Source: Catenovulum agarivorans DS-2 (GTDB taxonomy: Bacteria > Pseudomonadota > Gammaproteobacteria > Enterobacterales > Alteromonadaceae). Taken from it: a stretch of DNA of 64,000 nt. The DNA lies in assembly GCF_000568405.1 (NCBI RefSeq), contig NZ_ARZY01000003.1, positions 62,001 through 126,000 of the forward strand, written 5' to 3'. Position 1 is the stretch's first letter; each line of letters starts with the position of its first letter. The position numbers and the translations under genes are program-made. Positions 1 to 9,306 of the stretch are shown here, piece after piece. The notes below the pieces were generated by a model. That model was given only the letters and a program-made list of their open reading frames with translations. It made no database searches and had not been told where the DNA came from.

Positions 1-488
1 AAGCGTTTTCGTGAACTCAGTTCTTTAAGTAGTGCTACCACTGCAACTGGATCGGTTGCACTTATCAACGCACCAAACATAAAACAAATTGGCCAACTCC
101 AATCCCAAGGGAATACATATTTAACAAATACAGCGGTTATGCTGGTACAAACAATTAAACCAGGCACTGCCAGTAAGGCGATTTGACTAAAGGTGCGTTT
201 AAACAGGTGAGTTTCTATGGCGTAGGCAGATTCAAATATAAGCGTAGGTAGAAACAAAAAAAGAATTAAATGCGGGTCAATATCGGCAACAAGTTGCACG
301 GTTTGATTATATAAACCCGGCATATCATTGTGGTCAAATCGGTAAATTAGCCCAAATAATATGCCGACTATCAGTAGTGCAACCGTGTATGGGATAGCCA
401 CTTGTTTGAGCAACTGGCGCAAGATTACCCCTACCAATAAAGTAACACTAACAAATAATAGAATCTGCACTCCAACATGCTCAAGCAT
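1..488 (-). CDS. Cation/proton antiporter (CPA family), N-terminal part
   Basis: Partial gene cut by the left edge; only the first 162 codons are present. The start is ATG at 486-488 on the reverse strand, preceded by an AAGGA ribosome site. The peptide is a run of hydrophobic segments. A stretch reading SATDPVAVVALLKELSSRK lies at the truncated end, and the Asp-Pro pair is the ion-binding-helix signature of NhaP/SOS1-type Na+(K+)/H+ antiporters. It would act in the inner membrane in pH and Na+ homeostasis. Ion specificity cannot be judged from the fragment. It diverges from the FecR gene across about 240 bases in which I see no clear regulatory site. Confidence 0.8.
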   Translation of the reverse strand, partial: MLEHVGVQILLFVSVTLLVGVILRQLLKQVAIPYTVALLIVGILFGLIYRFDHNDMPGLYNQTVQLVADIDPHLILFLFLPTLIFESAYAIETHLFKRTFSQIALLAVPGLIVCTSITAVFVKYVFPWDWSWPICFMFGALISATDPVAVVALLKELSSRKR

Positions 489-730
489 AGTTCAATCCTT
501 AAAGTAAGCTACTGGCTAAGTGTAGCCTAGTTTGGGGAAGACAATCTATTTGGAAAGTGTAACTGGCTTTAAAAATGCAGTTTTTTGTTGAGTGGTTAAA
601 CCCTGCAGTAATTTAAATCTTATTTATTTTAGACCGTTATTTTTACTTAGTTTGATATTTCGTATGTCTGTATTATAACCGTAACATTTATATGTTAGAA
701 ATTGTCTTTCAGTAGTGTATTGATCAAAGC

Positions 731-1690
731 ATGAAAGACAAACAAGCCATTTTCGAACAGGCTGCCGAGTGGGCGGAAATTGTAGATGAGTTAACAGAGC
801 AACAGCAGCAAGAGTTGCAGTTGTGGTTGGCAGCCGACCCCGCACATCAACAAGCTTATGAAAAGTGCATGGCAATTTTGCATTCGCAAGAATTGTCTTA
901 TGCATTGCAATCTTTACCTAATCAAATCTCGAAAAAAACAGCAGATAAACCAAGGTTTCTCTTTACTAAAAAGCAGCTGCTCGGAAGCTGTTGTTTAGCC
1001 CTGTTGGCTTTGTGCGCCAGTATATTTACTTTAAAAACCTCGCCTGAAATGGTACCTATTGTTGCTGCCACTCCAACTGATGAGCACAATCAATCTCAAC
1101 AAATTGCTTTGCCGGATGGCTCTGTAATGACTCTGGCGGGGGAAACTCAACTTACCTTTAATCAGCAGCAAAAAGTGCGTAATGTGATTTTGGATAAAGG
1201 AGAATCTTTATTCGCGGTTGAACATATTGCTGATGACCAACCTTTTTATGTGCATGCAGGTGAGGTGAGGGTGCAGGTAACAGGTACAACTTTTTCGGTA
1301 GATAAAAACGACTACTCAACTCAGGTTATTGTGGTTGAAGGTAGTGTGGTGGTCGGCGCAAACAAGCAACAAGTTGTATTAACTGCAGGGCAAAGTGTTG
1401 AAGTAATTAATGGAAAAATCGCCGATAAAATTATTTATCCTCAAGCTATTCAGCATCATTTACAAGCAAATTGGTTGGATGCACAACAAATGAGTTTAGG
1501 GGCTGTTATCGCCAAGTTAGATAGAAAGTTAACTGAGCAAATTAGTTTAGAAGATCCAAGTTTAATGGCGATGTCAGTTAACGGTCGTTTTAACTTAAAC
1601 CAACCTAAACAGACGTTAAAAATGTTAGCTTTGGCGAGCAATTTGCGCCTTGCTGAATATCCGGGTCATATTCTTATCCGTCGCAATTAG
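731..1690 (+). CDS. FecR-type anti-sigma factor
   Basis: Membrane anti-sigma factor that would hold an ECF sigma factor and release it when an outer-membrane transducer signals. Residues 8-50 match the FecR N-terminal cytoplasmic sigma-binding region, including the conserved WxxWLAxDPxHQxAY pattern. Residues 83-101 are a single membrane helix, 122-210 a periplasmic FecR domain (LPDGS...VTGTTFxV...VVEGSV), and the C-terminus resembles an STN-like interaction domain. Length (319 aa) is normal. It ends 5 bases before the TonB receptor start, so the two are co-transcribed. The likely sigma partner is not upstream as usual but convergent, at 4613-5101. The ribosome site before the ATG is weak. Confidence 0.88.
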   Translation: MKDKQAIFEQAAEWAEIVDELTEQQQQELQLWLAADPAHQQAYEKCMAILHSQELSYALQSLPNQISKKTADKPRFLFTKKQLLGSCCLALLALCASIFTLKTSPEMVPIVAATPTDEHNQSQQIALPDGSVMTLAGETQLTFNQQQKVRNVILDKGESLFAVEHIADDQPFYVHAGEVRVQVTGTTFSVDKNDYSTQVIVVEGSVVVGANKQQVVLTAGQSVEVINGKIADKIIYPQAIQHHLQANWLDAQQMSLGAVIAKLDRKLTEQISLEDPSLMAMSVNGRFNLNQPKQTLKMLALASNLRLAEYPGHILIRRN

Positions 1691-1695
1691 ACATT

Positions 1696-4599
1696 ATGTG
1701 CGCGCTTTATACATTTTGTTTGCGACTGTGCTGTCTAGCGCTGTTTTGTACAGCTAGTACCTTGAGTTGGGCCGCGAGCAAAATTACAGCTGATAACTTA
1801 TTTGCAAGCTTGCGAATGCTGTCTCAGCATAGCCAAATACCTGTGTTTTTTAGCCCAGAAGTTGCAAATGTTGACGGTGAATTTAGCTTTGTTGTTGACG
1901 ATAACTTATCTCAAAGCTTAACTTCTGTGGTAGCGCGCCTTGCGCAAACTTACCAAGTTAAAGTAGAGGTGGTGGAAGACTCTATATTAGTTGCCAAGCA
2001 GCCAGATGCCAAATTACATACTCAGCAGCCAAAAACAATACCCAAACAACTGCAGAAAAAAGCTTCAGGACAACGTACTGAAGAATTGATCGTTAGTGCG
2101 CCAGCCATACAAACTCGCATTAATAGAGGCTTCCAAAGTTACGATAATGCTGAATCTAATTATGGCGTGCGCGTTGAAAGTTTAGAAGTTGCTAATGCAA
2201 CCAGTTATCCAGTAAACAACTTAGCTGAGTCGTTATTAACTGTACCTGGTGTGGCTGCAAGTTTTGATGGTGGGGAAGGGCGGCAAATTGCGCTTAGAGG
2301 TTTAGGAGGTGATTTTGTTTATATTGCACTCAATGGTATGCAAACTTTAGCCGTACATGGCTCAAGCTTAGATTCAAGAGAACAAAATGAACGAGCACTC
2401 GCGTTTGATTTTAATGTACTGCCTACCGAACTGTTTGAACAAATAAATATAAGCCGAGATTATGCCGTTACCCAAGACAGCGGAGGTATTGCGGCCAATA
2501 TCAATGTGTTTTCGAGTGTGAGTGATGAGTTGCGAGTTGATGGTTGGCAATTTAATGCTTTTGTGGAAAATAATTACCATCAATTGGCCGACAAAGTTGG
2601 CAGTAGTGTGGCGTTCAATTGGCAAGCTAATTATGGTGATTGGTTTTACGCATTGTCTGCCAGCTACAAACAAAAACATACGCAAGAACAAGGTTTTAAT
2701 ACCTACAGATGGCGCAATATAAATATAGCTGACACAGATATCAGCCAACTAGCAACAGACACACAAGAATTATTGCAACAGCAGCAAGTGTATTTTCCGC
2801 GCGGCAACAGATATTCAGTTTGGTACAATCAAATTAAGCAAGCTGGCTTTACTGCAGCCTTGCATTATTTGTCGCCAAAATTGCAGCACAAACTTGATGT
2901 GGTCGTAAGTCAATTGAGCAATCAAAAATCTGAAGACCATTTAGCTACACGCGGCATTGGCAGCAGCGCTTTGGCGAAAGTTGATCAGACAAACTCACAA
3001 GTCTCTAAGCTATTAGATTTGCAGTTAGATGAATTTAATTTTGCCAACTATGCCAGGGTTGAACATGCTCAGCTGGCAAGTGAAAGTCGCCAGCTGAAAA
3101 AAGATAGCCAGTTTAGCCAGCTGACTTGGGCGGGAGAATCACATCTCAACCAGCAATGGACATTGCATTGGTTAGCGGGGACAGCGCGGAATATTCTAAA
3201 GATACCGCACGATCATAAAGTCTATTTAAAAACCTATGCCGATTTTGTTAGCGATTATCGGTACAACACGGATTATCCACGAAATACCTATTTTGCTGAC
3301 TTGACCCAAGCACCGCAGTGGCAACTAGATGAAGTGGATGTTCAATCAAGTCGGTACAAATTAACCCAGAAACAATTTAAGCTGGCGGTTGATTATCAAC
3401 AGCAACAACAAAAATGGACTTTTGCCGCTCAAACTAAAAGTTTTGCTGATCGCCGACTTGTTTACCAGCAAGGCGATTTATTTAAAAGCGAATTTGCGCA
3501 AGGGGTGATAGACAATCAGGTAACAGACCCATATTACAGGCTAGCGAATAAGCACAAAGAACTAGAGTGGGCTGGGGTAAATCTCCAACAGATAAAAGCA
3601 GACTTGCTGCCAGACCATGCTTTTAGTGATAGTGAGCTAAATCAGGTGCAAAGTTATTCTTTAGAGCGTAAGCAATATGCCGCTTGGGTTGGATATCAAC
3701 ATCAGCAAGATGATTTAACGGTAAATTTAGCTGCTAGGCATGAACAATTGGTGACAGACATCCGAGATGCCAGTAATGTGAGAGCTACTACACCTGCACA
3801 GCATAAGCTGATGTTATTATCGGCTAACTTGTTGTATCAATTAGATGAAGGTTGGCAACTGCGCTTGGTTGCTAGTCAAAACTATACCCCTGTACAAACC
3901 AAATATTACGTGCCGACCCCTTCGCTGATAAGTGGCATTGACGGTTATTTAGTTGGCAATAGCCAATTGGCGCCGTACAAATCCAACCAGATAGCACTGC
4001 AATCTAACTTAACTGTCGACGACAGTTATTTGTCTGTTGCTTTATATAACAAACGTTTGGATAACTTAATCAATTATCAGCAAATAGGTTTTTATGCTGA
4101 CAAACCTTTATACCAAAGTGTCAATGCTGAGCATGCTTGGCTAACAGGCTTAGATGTGAGTTGGCAACAGCAATGGTCGCCCCAGTTTAGCAGTCAGCTC
4201 TCATATAGCTTTGCAGATGCGGCACGCACGCACAAATTTGCCGACATTGCTGAGTATTGCGCGCAATTAGAGGGGTTATCCAAACACATTGTTAGTATGA
4301 CTTTGGACTACCAATACAAAAATTGGGGTGCTCGATTGGCGGCCAATTATCGCAGTGGTTATGTTGACCAAATAAAATTTGAACGTGCAAAACTCGACCA
4401 AATTGAATCTGGTTATTTAGCCTATGCGCGAATGAATGCTTCTGCTTTTTATAAGGTTAGCCGCGAATTAGAGGTCAACTTTGGTGTGCAAAACTTGGCT
4501 AATCAGTACTACCGCGAATACGCTGGCAAACATCAACACCTATACAATACGACAGAAACCGGCAGGCAGTTTTATCTGCGTTGGGTGTTGATGTTGTAG
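1696..4599 (+). CDS. TonB-dependent receptor with N-terminal STN signalling domain (transducer)
   Basis: Outer-membrane ligand-gated channel of the FecA transducer type. A signal peptide (to about residue 27) is followed by an STN domain at about 30-100, which contacts FecR in the periplasm. Then come a plug with LLTVPGV and GEGRQIALRGLG motifs and a long beta-barrel ending in an aromatic strand. It is paralogous to the receptor at 6450-9164: shared features include RGLG-x-DF, GNRYSVW, a YRWR block and an LYNTTE C-terminal block, but that receptor lacks the STN domain. No ribosome site is visible, so translation is probably coupled to FecR. The ligand is unknown; the neighbouring PI-PLC suggests an inositol-phosphate or lipid-derived compound. 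Confidence 0.88.
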   Translation: MCALYTFCLRLCCLALFCTASTLSWAASKITADNLFASLRMLSQHSQIPVFFSPEVANVDGEFSFVVDDNLSQSLTSVVARLAQTYQVKVEVVEDSILVAKQPDAKLHTQQPKTIPKQLQKKASGQRTEELIVSAPAIQTRINRGFQSYDNAESNYGVRVESLEVANATSYPVNNLAESLLTVPGVAASFDGGEGRQIALRGLGGDFVYIALNGMQTLAVHGSSLDSREQNERALAFDFNVLPTELFEQINISRDYAVTQDSGGIAANINVFSSVSDELRVDGWQFNAFVENNYHQLADKVGSSVAFNWQANYGDWFYALSASYKQKHTQEQGFNTYRWRNINIADTDISQLATDTQELLQQQQVYFPRGNRYSVWYNQIKQAGFTAALHYLSPKLQHKLDVVVSQLSNQKSEDHLATRGIGSSALAKVDQTNSQVSKLLDLQLDEFNFANYARVEHAQLASESRQLKKDSQFSQLTWAGESHLNQQWTLHWLAGTARNILKIPHDHKVYLKTYADFVSDYRYNTDYPRNTYFADLTQAPQWQLDEVDVQSSRYKLTQKQFKLAVDYQQQQQKWTFAAQTKSFADRRLVYQQGDLFKSEFAQGVIDNQVTDPYYRLANKHKELEWAGVNLQQIKADLLPDHAFSDSELNQVQSYSLERKQYAAWVGYQHQQDDLTVNLAARHEQLVTDIRDASNVRATTPAQHKLMLLSANLLYQLDEGWQLRLVASQNYTPVQTKYYVPTPSLISGIDGYLVGNSQLAPYKSNQIALQSNLTVDDSYLSVALYNKRLDNLINYQQIGFYADKPLYQSVNAEHAWLTGLDVSWQQQWSPQFSSQLSYSFADAARTHKFADIAEYCAQLEGLSKHIVSMTLDYQYKNWGARLAANYRSGYVDQIKFERAKLDQIESGYLAYARMNASAFYKVSRELEVNFGVQNLANQYYREYAGKHQHLYNTTETGRQFYLRWVLML

Positions 4600-4612
4600 T
4601 GGTATTTAATAA

Positions 4613-5101
4613 CTAAAAATCCACATGCATTGCAATTTGTGCCAATGCGCGGCTGATATGTTTTTTAACTGCTTCTTCGCTTAGGTCTAATTCTTGCGCG
4701 ATTTGCTCGCGTGATTGATTGTGCAAACGGCGGCGAATAAATACTTGTTGGCGCATTGGTGGCATGGCGTTGAGTACTTGCTGAATTTTTTCAATTTGTT
4801 CGTTTTGCAACAAACTGTCTTCAGCGCTGTGGCTTTCGCGTAAATCGCTGCTTTCGTCGTACACTTCAAAACTGCGATTGCCAAGTTTCCAAGCAAAATG
4901 GCGTGCAACTGTTATTGCATAAGCAATTGGATTTTTTATGGGGGATTGTTGGTGTTGTTCAATCACTGTGGTGAGGGTTTCTTGATAAACATCGGCTTGA
5001 TCATGCTGATCGGCAACCCATTTACGGATCACACCTTTCAGTTTTGATTCTTCTTTTAATAATTCTGAAGTTATTGAGTAATCGCTATTGTTGTTATTCA
5101 C
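4613..5101 (-). CDS. ECF sigma factor, FecI-like
   Basis: Short (162 aa) sigma-70 family factor with region 2 (including a DVYQETLTTVI-like core) and region 4 (MPPMRQQVFIRRRLHNQS...ISRALAQI helix-turn-helix). GTG is the likely start. It would direct RNA polymerase to the receptor and phospholipase genes when released by the FecR at 731-1690. The gene is oriented against the receptor gene, with only 13 bases between their 3' ends. It is divergent from the PI-PLC gene across 204 bases that should carry both promoters; I could not define a shared promoter motif there. Function as an ECF factor is well supported; the pairing with this FecR is inferred from proximity. Confidence 0.85.
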   Translation of the reverse strand: MNNNNSDYSITSELLKEESKLKGVIRKWVADQHDQADVYQETLTTVIEQHQQSPIKNPIAYAITVARHFAWKLGNRSFEVYDESSDLRESHSAEDSLLQNEQIEKIQQVLNAMPPMRQQVFIRRRLHNQSREQIAQELDLSEEAVKKHISRALAQIAMHVDF

Positions 5102-5305
5102 AGCCAGCTACCGTCACCTGCTTGCCTAAAACGGTCAACATGCTGGCAGAACATTGTGACAACTAAATTACTGTTTAGTTAAGTATTACTTTTATGCCAA
5201 AACCCTAAAACCCTTCATAAAAACGTCATAAAAATTTTTGTCCCCGGTTTGACCTGACAAATCTCATTTATCTACGAACGCGCTTTTTACCGCGATTTTT
5301 AGGAA

Positions 5306-6418
5306 ATGAGAAAAATGATTTTACGTATCGCCATCTATCTAACTTTGTTAACTACATGCTCAGTGCATGCTTTGCCGCTAAATCAGTTGCAGGTTATTGG
5401 CAGCCACAACAGTTATAAAAAAGCTTTAGACTCTGATATCGCAAAACAGCTTAATAGCTTACAAGCAGGTTTTGCTGACAAAATTTCCTATGCGCATCCA
5501 AGTTTAACTCGCCAGCTGGATATGGGGCTACGTCAATTGGAGATTGATGTATTAGCCGACAGCCAAGGTGGTTTGTATCAACAACCGCTGGCACAGCAAT
5601 GGACAAACCAAGCTTTATATTCAGCCACTGAAAAACAGCAACTCGCCGAGCCGGGTTTTAAAGTTTTGCACATTCCAGATGTGGATATTGCGAGTCATTG
5701 TATTCAATTTTCTGACTGTTTGGCTGAGCTAAAAACTTGGTCGATAAACAACCCAAATCACTTGCCTGTGTATGTAATGTTTAACGTTAAAGAAAGTCGC
5801 TGGGGCAAAATTAGCGGGGTTAAACCAGAGCAATTTACAGCAAAACATTACCAACAACTCAATCAATTGATTGTTGATCAATTAGGTTTAGACAAGCTTT
5901 TAACTCCAAGTTTAGTGCAGCAACAAAATTTGTCGTTGGCACAGTCGGTTAAACAATTTGGCTGGCCGGATGTTGAGCAAGTGCGCGGTAAATTTATTTT
6001 TATTTTTGACGGTAATCCGAAGCAACTGGATTTGTTTGAACAAGCGGGTGACACAGTTATTTTTGGTGCATTTAATATTGAGCACAACCAAGCAGCGATT
6101 TTGCTTTACAACAATCCGCAGCAGCAAGCAGAGCAAATTAAACACGCTGTTGCACAAGGTTTTATCGTGCGTACCCGTGCCGATGAATTTAATGCCAAAC
6201 GTTCCCCTAATCAGCGTGCGCTCGCGGCAATTAACAGCGGCGCACAAATTATTTCGAGCGATTTTTATCTAGGTGCAATGCAACAGCCCATCAATGCGCC
6301 ATCAGTCAGTTTTCATTTGTTAATGCCACAACTTCAACCACAGCAAACGCAGGTGCAAACAAATTTGCCCTTTGTTCGCTGTTTGTCCGAAGTCGGTGTT
6401 AATGGATGCAATTTTTAA
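5306..6418 (+). CDS. Secreted Ca2+-dependent phosphoinositide phospholipase C-like (PI-PLC C1 type)
   Basis: Predicted exported phosphodiesterase that cleaves phosphatidylinositol-type lipids or related glycerophospho-inositol substrates. A signal peptide ends near residue 22. The active-site start, IGSHNSYK with His34, is followed by LEIDVLAD (Glu79, Asp81) and HIPDVD (His122). These match the TIM-barrel of the bacterial 'phosphatidylinositol-specific phospholipase C1-like' family rather than the small Bacillus PI-PLC. The start is ATG at 5306 behind TAGGAA. The next receptor gene follows after 31 bases, so the two form an operon. The pairing of a lipid/inositol phosphodiesterase with TonB receptors suggests nutrient scavenging. 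Exact substrate is not deducible. Confidence 0.78.
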   Translation: MRKMILRIAIYLTLLTTCSVHALPLNQLQVIGSHNSYKKALDSDIAKQLNSLQAGFADKISYAHPSLTRQLDMGLRQLEIDVLADSQGGLYQQPLAQQWTNQALYSATEKQQLAEPGFKVLHIPDVDIASHCIQFSDCLAELKTWSINNPNHLPVYVMFNVKESRWGKISGVKPEQFTAKHYQQLNQLIVDQLGLDKLLTPSLVQQQNLSLAQSVKQFGWPDVEQVRGKFIFIFDGNPKQLDLFEQAGDTVIFGAFNIEHNQAAILLYNNPQQQAEQIKHAVAQGFIVRTRADEFNAKRSPNQRALAAINSGAQIISSDFYLGAMQQPINAPSVSFHLLMPQLQPQQTQVQTNLPFVRCLSEVGVNGCNF

Positions 6419-6449
6419 AATTATAAATGTTACTTAATTTGGAGATAGT

Positions 6450-9164
6450 ATGAAAATGCAAGGTTCAAAACAGCTTATTCGTGTAGCGGTACTCGCAGCA
6501 CTCGCAGGTTATTCACACAATAGTTTTGCTGAACAAACAGCTGAGCAACAAGCGACAATGGAAGAAATTACCGTTAAAGGTTTTCGCCAAAGTTTATTAA
6601 AAAATCGTGACGTAAAACGTGATGCATTAATTGCACAAGACAGCATAGTTGCAGAAGATATTGCCGATTTTCCAGATTTAAACTTGGCTGAATCCCTGCA
6701 ACGTGTACCGGGTGTAACTATTACCCGCGAAGGTGGTGAAGGCCGGCAAATTTCTTTACGTGGTTTAGGCCCAGATTTTACTCGGGTGGAATTAAATGGT
6801 TTAGATGTTTTAGCAACCAGTGGTTCTAGTATGGATAGCCGCGGCCAAAGTAATCGTTCACGCGGGTTTGATTTTAACGTATTTGCCTCTGAATTATTTA
6901 GCCAAATTGATGTTAAAAAAGCCTTTTCTGCCAGCATGGAAGAAGGGGGCATTGGCGGCACGGTAGCGTTGCGTCCAGCTAAACCATTTGACTATGAAGG
7001 TTTTCAAGCCGCTGTGTCAGCACAAGCAGGTTCTAACTCAATGGCGGATAGCACTAGTCCAAGATTTGCTGCATTAGTTTCTAACCGTTGGGATAACTTT
7101 GGGGCTTTATTCTCAGTTGCCTATAGTCAACGAGATACTGTAGAGCAAGGTACCAATACTTATAGATGGCGTCCAAAAGATGCATCAGGCTCAGATATCA
7201 GCAAGCTAGACCAAGCAACACAAGATAAAATTAATAATAAAGAGCTGAGATTTGCCCGCGGTAATCGTTATTCAGTTTGGGAGAACGACCAAGAGCGTTT
7301 AGGTTTGACTGCTGCTTTCCAATACAACGCCACTGATAGCTTGTCGTTTGACTTAGACATTTTATATGCTGAGTTGAACAACAATAAAGATGAACACCAT
7401 ATTGCCACGCGCGGCTCAAGTTCTACTGCATTGGGTGGTACAACGACTGCTGGTGGGCAAACGGTTGGCGGTGCTGTTATAAATCAGCTGCAATACAACC
7501 AAAATGGTGAGGTGGTGTACGCTGATATTGGCAATGCAACTCTGGCAACCGAAAGCCGTAAACAACAAATGGACACGTCCTTTAGCCAAATTTCATTGTT
7601 AACTGAGTGGCAAATAACCGACTCTACAGTGGCTAAACTATTATTAGGTCACTCTGAAAATGAGTTTGTAATTCCGGTGAGCGACAAGGTGTATTACGAA
7701 GGTTTTGGTGGTATTACGTCAGATTACACCAAAGATAGATTTTATGCAGAGCATAGCTATGACTTTGATATTGCTTCAATTGATAGTTGGAAAATGCACG
7801 AATTCGACTTAGACGAAAGTGTGCAAAATACCCAATTTGATTCAATAAAACTGTCGTTCGAATCGTTTTTAACTGATTCGGCAGAGCTTAAATATGGTGT
7901 GCTACACAAGAAGTTTGTTTCTGATGGTTACAACTATAAAGTTAAAGATGCATTAAAAGGTCAGTTTCAGTCTGGTGAAATTTCCAATGTATTGGACCCG
8001 AGTTATTTTGAAGTATTTACCGCACACGACAAAGCGGATTGGGCCGCTGGTGATGTGGCTAAAACATTAGCATTTTATAATGTTAATGCTGACTTAACAG
8101 CTGATGATTTAGATATTAATAGTGTTTACGATTTATCTGAAACCACAAGTGCTGCTTGGGTGGAATACCAATGGCGCAATGAGGTGCTGTCGGGTAATTT
8201 TGGTGTACGTTATGTTGAAACCGAAGTTGAATCAGCTGGTTACATTCAACAAGAAGGTGACAGCCAACCTAATTTAACAAGCGTTCCGCAAGAATACACT
8301 GATGTATTACCTGCTCTAAACTTAGTTTGGCATGTTACCCAAGACATGCAATTGCGTGCTAGTGCCAGCAAAAATTTAACTCGCCCCGCGTTAGCTGATT
8401 TAGCCATAGCGGGCAAGGTGAACACTGAAGTAAATGAACTGCGCTCGGGTAATCCTAGATTATCACCGTTTGAATCAACTAATTATGAAACTGCGTTGGA
8501 GTGGTATTTCACTGATAGTGGTTTTATGTCGGCAGGTGTTTTTTACAAAGACATTAAAAACTTTGTTATTAGTAAAGCAATAGAAATGCCGTATGGGCAA
8601 ACCGGCTTCTCAACTGATTTATTAGCGCAAGGGCAAAGCGCCGATACCTTGTATACTTATTACACTAAGGTAAATGGTGAAGACACCAGCATTCAGGGTT
8701 TAGAGTTAGGCGGTCAGTTTGATTTTAGCTTTTTGCCTGCACCCTTTGATAACTTAGGCGTGATTGCTAACTATACATTCGCCGATGGTGAAATGGATTA
8801 CTACGACGCGGGGGAGTTGTTTGCAACCAAAGCTTTCCCTGGGTTGTCTGAACATTCTGCTAACGCGACACTTTATTATGAAACTGAAACTTGGGGGGCT
8901 CGTATTTCCACCGCTTATCGCAGTGAATATATAACCCATATAGAAACACCAGGTAATTCAGATCAAGATGAAACTGGCTTCCACGGCACTACTTATGTTG
9001 ATTTTTCAGCATTTTATCAGTTGAACGACACAACTAAGTTTACCTTTGAAGCGATTAATTTAACCAACCAAAGAGAAGAGCAGTACAGTGACTCGGACGA
9101 TCGTTTATATAACACCACTGAGTTCGGTTCTACTTTTTACTTAGGGGTTAATTTTAAATTCTAA
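6450..9164 (+). CDS. TonB-dependent receptor (uptake paralogue, no STN domain)
   Basis: Outer-membrane active transporter of 904 aa. It has a signal peptide (about 1-27, ending SFAE), a TonB-box-like segment near MEEITVKGF, and a plug with LAESLQRVPGVTITREGGEGR and RGLGPDF. A 22-strand-type barrel follows, with a final strand ending in Phe. It has a clear ribosome site (GGAGAT) and lies 31 bases after the phospholipase. Sequence blocks shared with the receptor at 1696-4599 show the two are duplicates. This one lacks the STN extension and is likely the bulk importer while the other reports ligand. Its transcript ends at a strong hairpin just downstream. Confidence 0.88.
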   Translation: MKMQGSKQLIRVAVLAALAGYSHNSFAEQTAEQQATMEEITVKGFRQSLLKNRDVKRDALIAQDSIVAEDIADFPDLNLAESLQRVPGVTITREGGEGRQISLRGLGPDFTRVELNGLDVLATSGSSMDSRGQSNRSRGFDFNVFASELFSQIDVKKAFSASMEEGGIGGTVALRPAKPFDYEGFQAAVSAQAGSNSMADSTSPRFAALVSNRWDNFGALFSVAYSQRDTVEQGTNTYRWRPKDASGSDISKLDQATQDKINNKELRFARGNRYSVWENDQERLGLTAAFQYNATDSLSFDLDILYAELNNNKDEHHIATRGSSSTALGGTTTAGGQTVGGAVINQLQYNQNGEVVYADIGNATLATESRKQQMDTSFSQISLLTEWQITDSTVAKLLLGHSENEFVIPVSDKVYYEGFGGITSDYTKDRFYAEHSYDFDIASIDSWKMHEFDLDESVQNTQFDSIKLSFESFLTDSAELKYGVLHKKFVSDGYNYKVKDALKGQFQSGEISNVLDPSYFEVFTAHDKADWAAGDVAKTLAFYNVNADLTADDLDINSVYDLSETTSAAWVEYQWRNEVLSGNFGVRYVETEVESAGYIQQEGDSQPNLTSVPQEYTDVLPALNLVWHVTQDMQLRASASKNLTRPALADLAIAGKVNTEVNELRSGNPRLSPFESTNYETALEWYFTDSGFMSAGVFYKDIKNFVISKAIEMPYGQTGFSTDLLAQGQSADTLYTYYTKVNGEDTSIQGLELGGQFDFSFLPAPFDNLGVIANYTFADGEMDYYDAGELFATKAFPGLSEHSANATLYYETETWGARISTAYRSEYITHIETPGNSDQDETGFHGTTYVDFSAFYQLNDTTKFTFEAINLTNQREEQYSDSDDRLYNTTEFGSTFYLGVNFKF

Positions 9165-9176
9165 TCTTTCAAAACT

Positions 9177-9214
9177 AAACTCGGCAAGCCGCAGCAAGCT
9201 TGCCGAGTTTTATA
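9177..9214 (+). terminator. Rho-independent terminator after receptor gene
   Basis: A 13-base perfect stem, AAACTCGGCAAGC (9177-9189) and GCTTGCCGAGTTT (9198-9210), with an 8-base loop, followed by a short T run. It separates the PI-PLC/receptor operon from the metallophosphoesterase gene, which therefore needs its own promoter in 9215-9306. Confidence 0.85.
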
Positions 9215-9306
9215 ACAAAGCAGTGCTCATTAAAATGTCTAGGCCTGTACTAATTGTATGTACTAGCACCGCTTTTTATTTTGGCTCTCTGTTCAGGTAA
9301 TTATTT

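Noticed and set aside
5102-5305. ECF promoter shared by the first sigma gene and PI-PLC gene
   Set aside because: Repeated CATAAAAA and AT-rich blocks are present, but I could not find a common two-box pattern with the fecR or receptor upstream regions.
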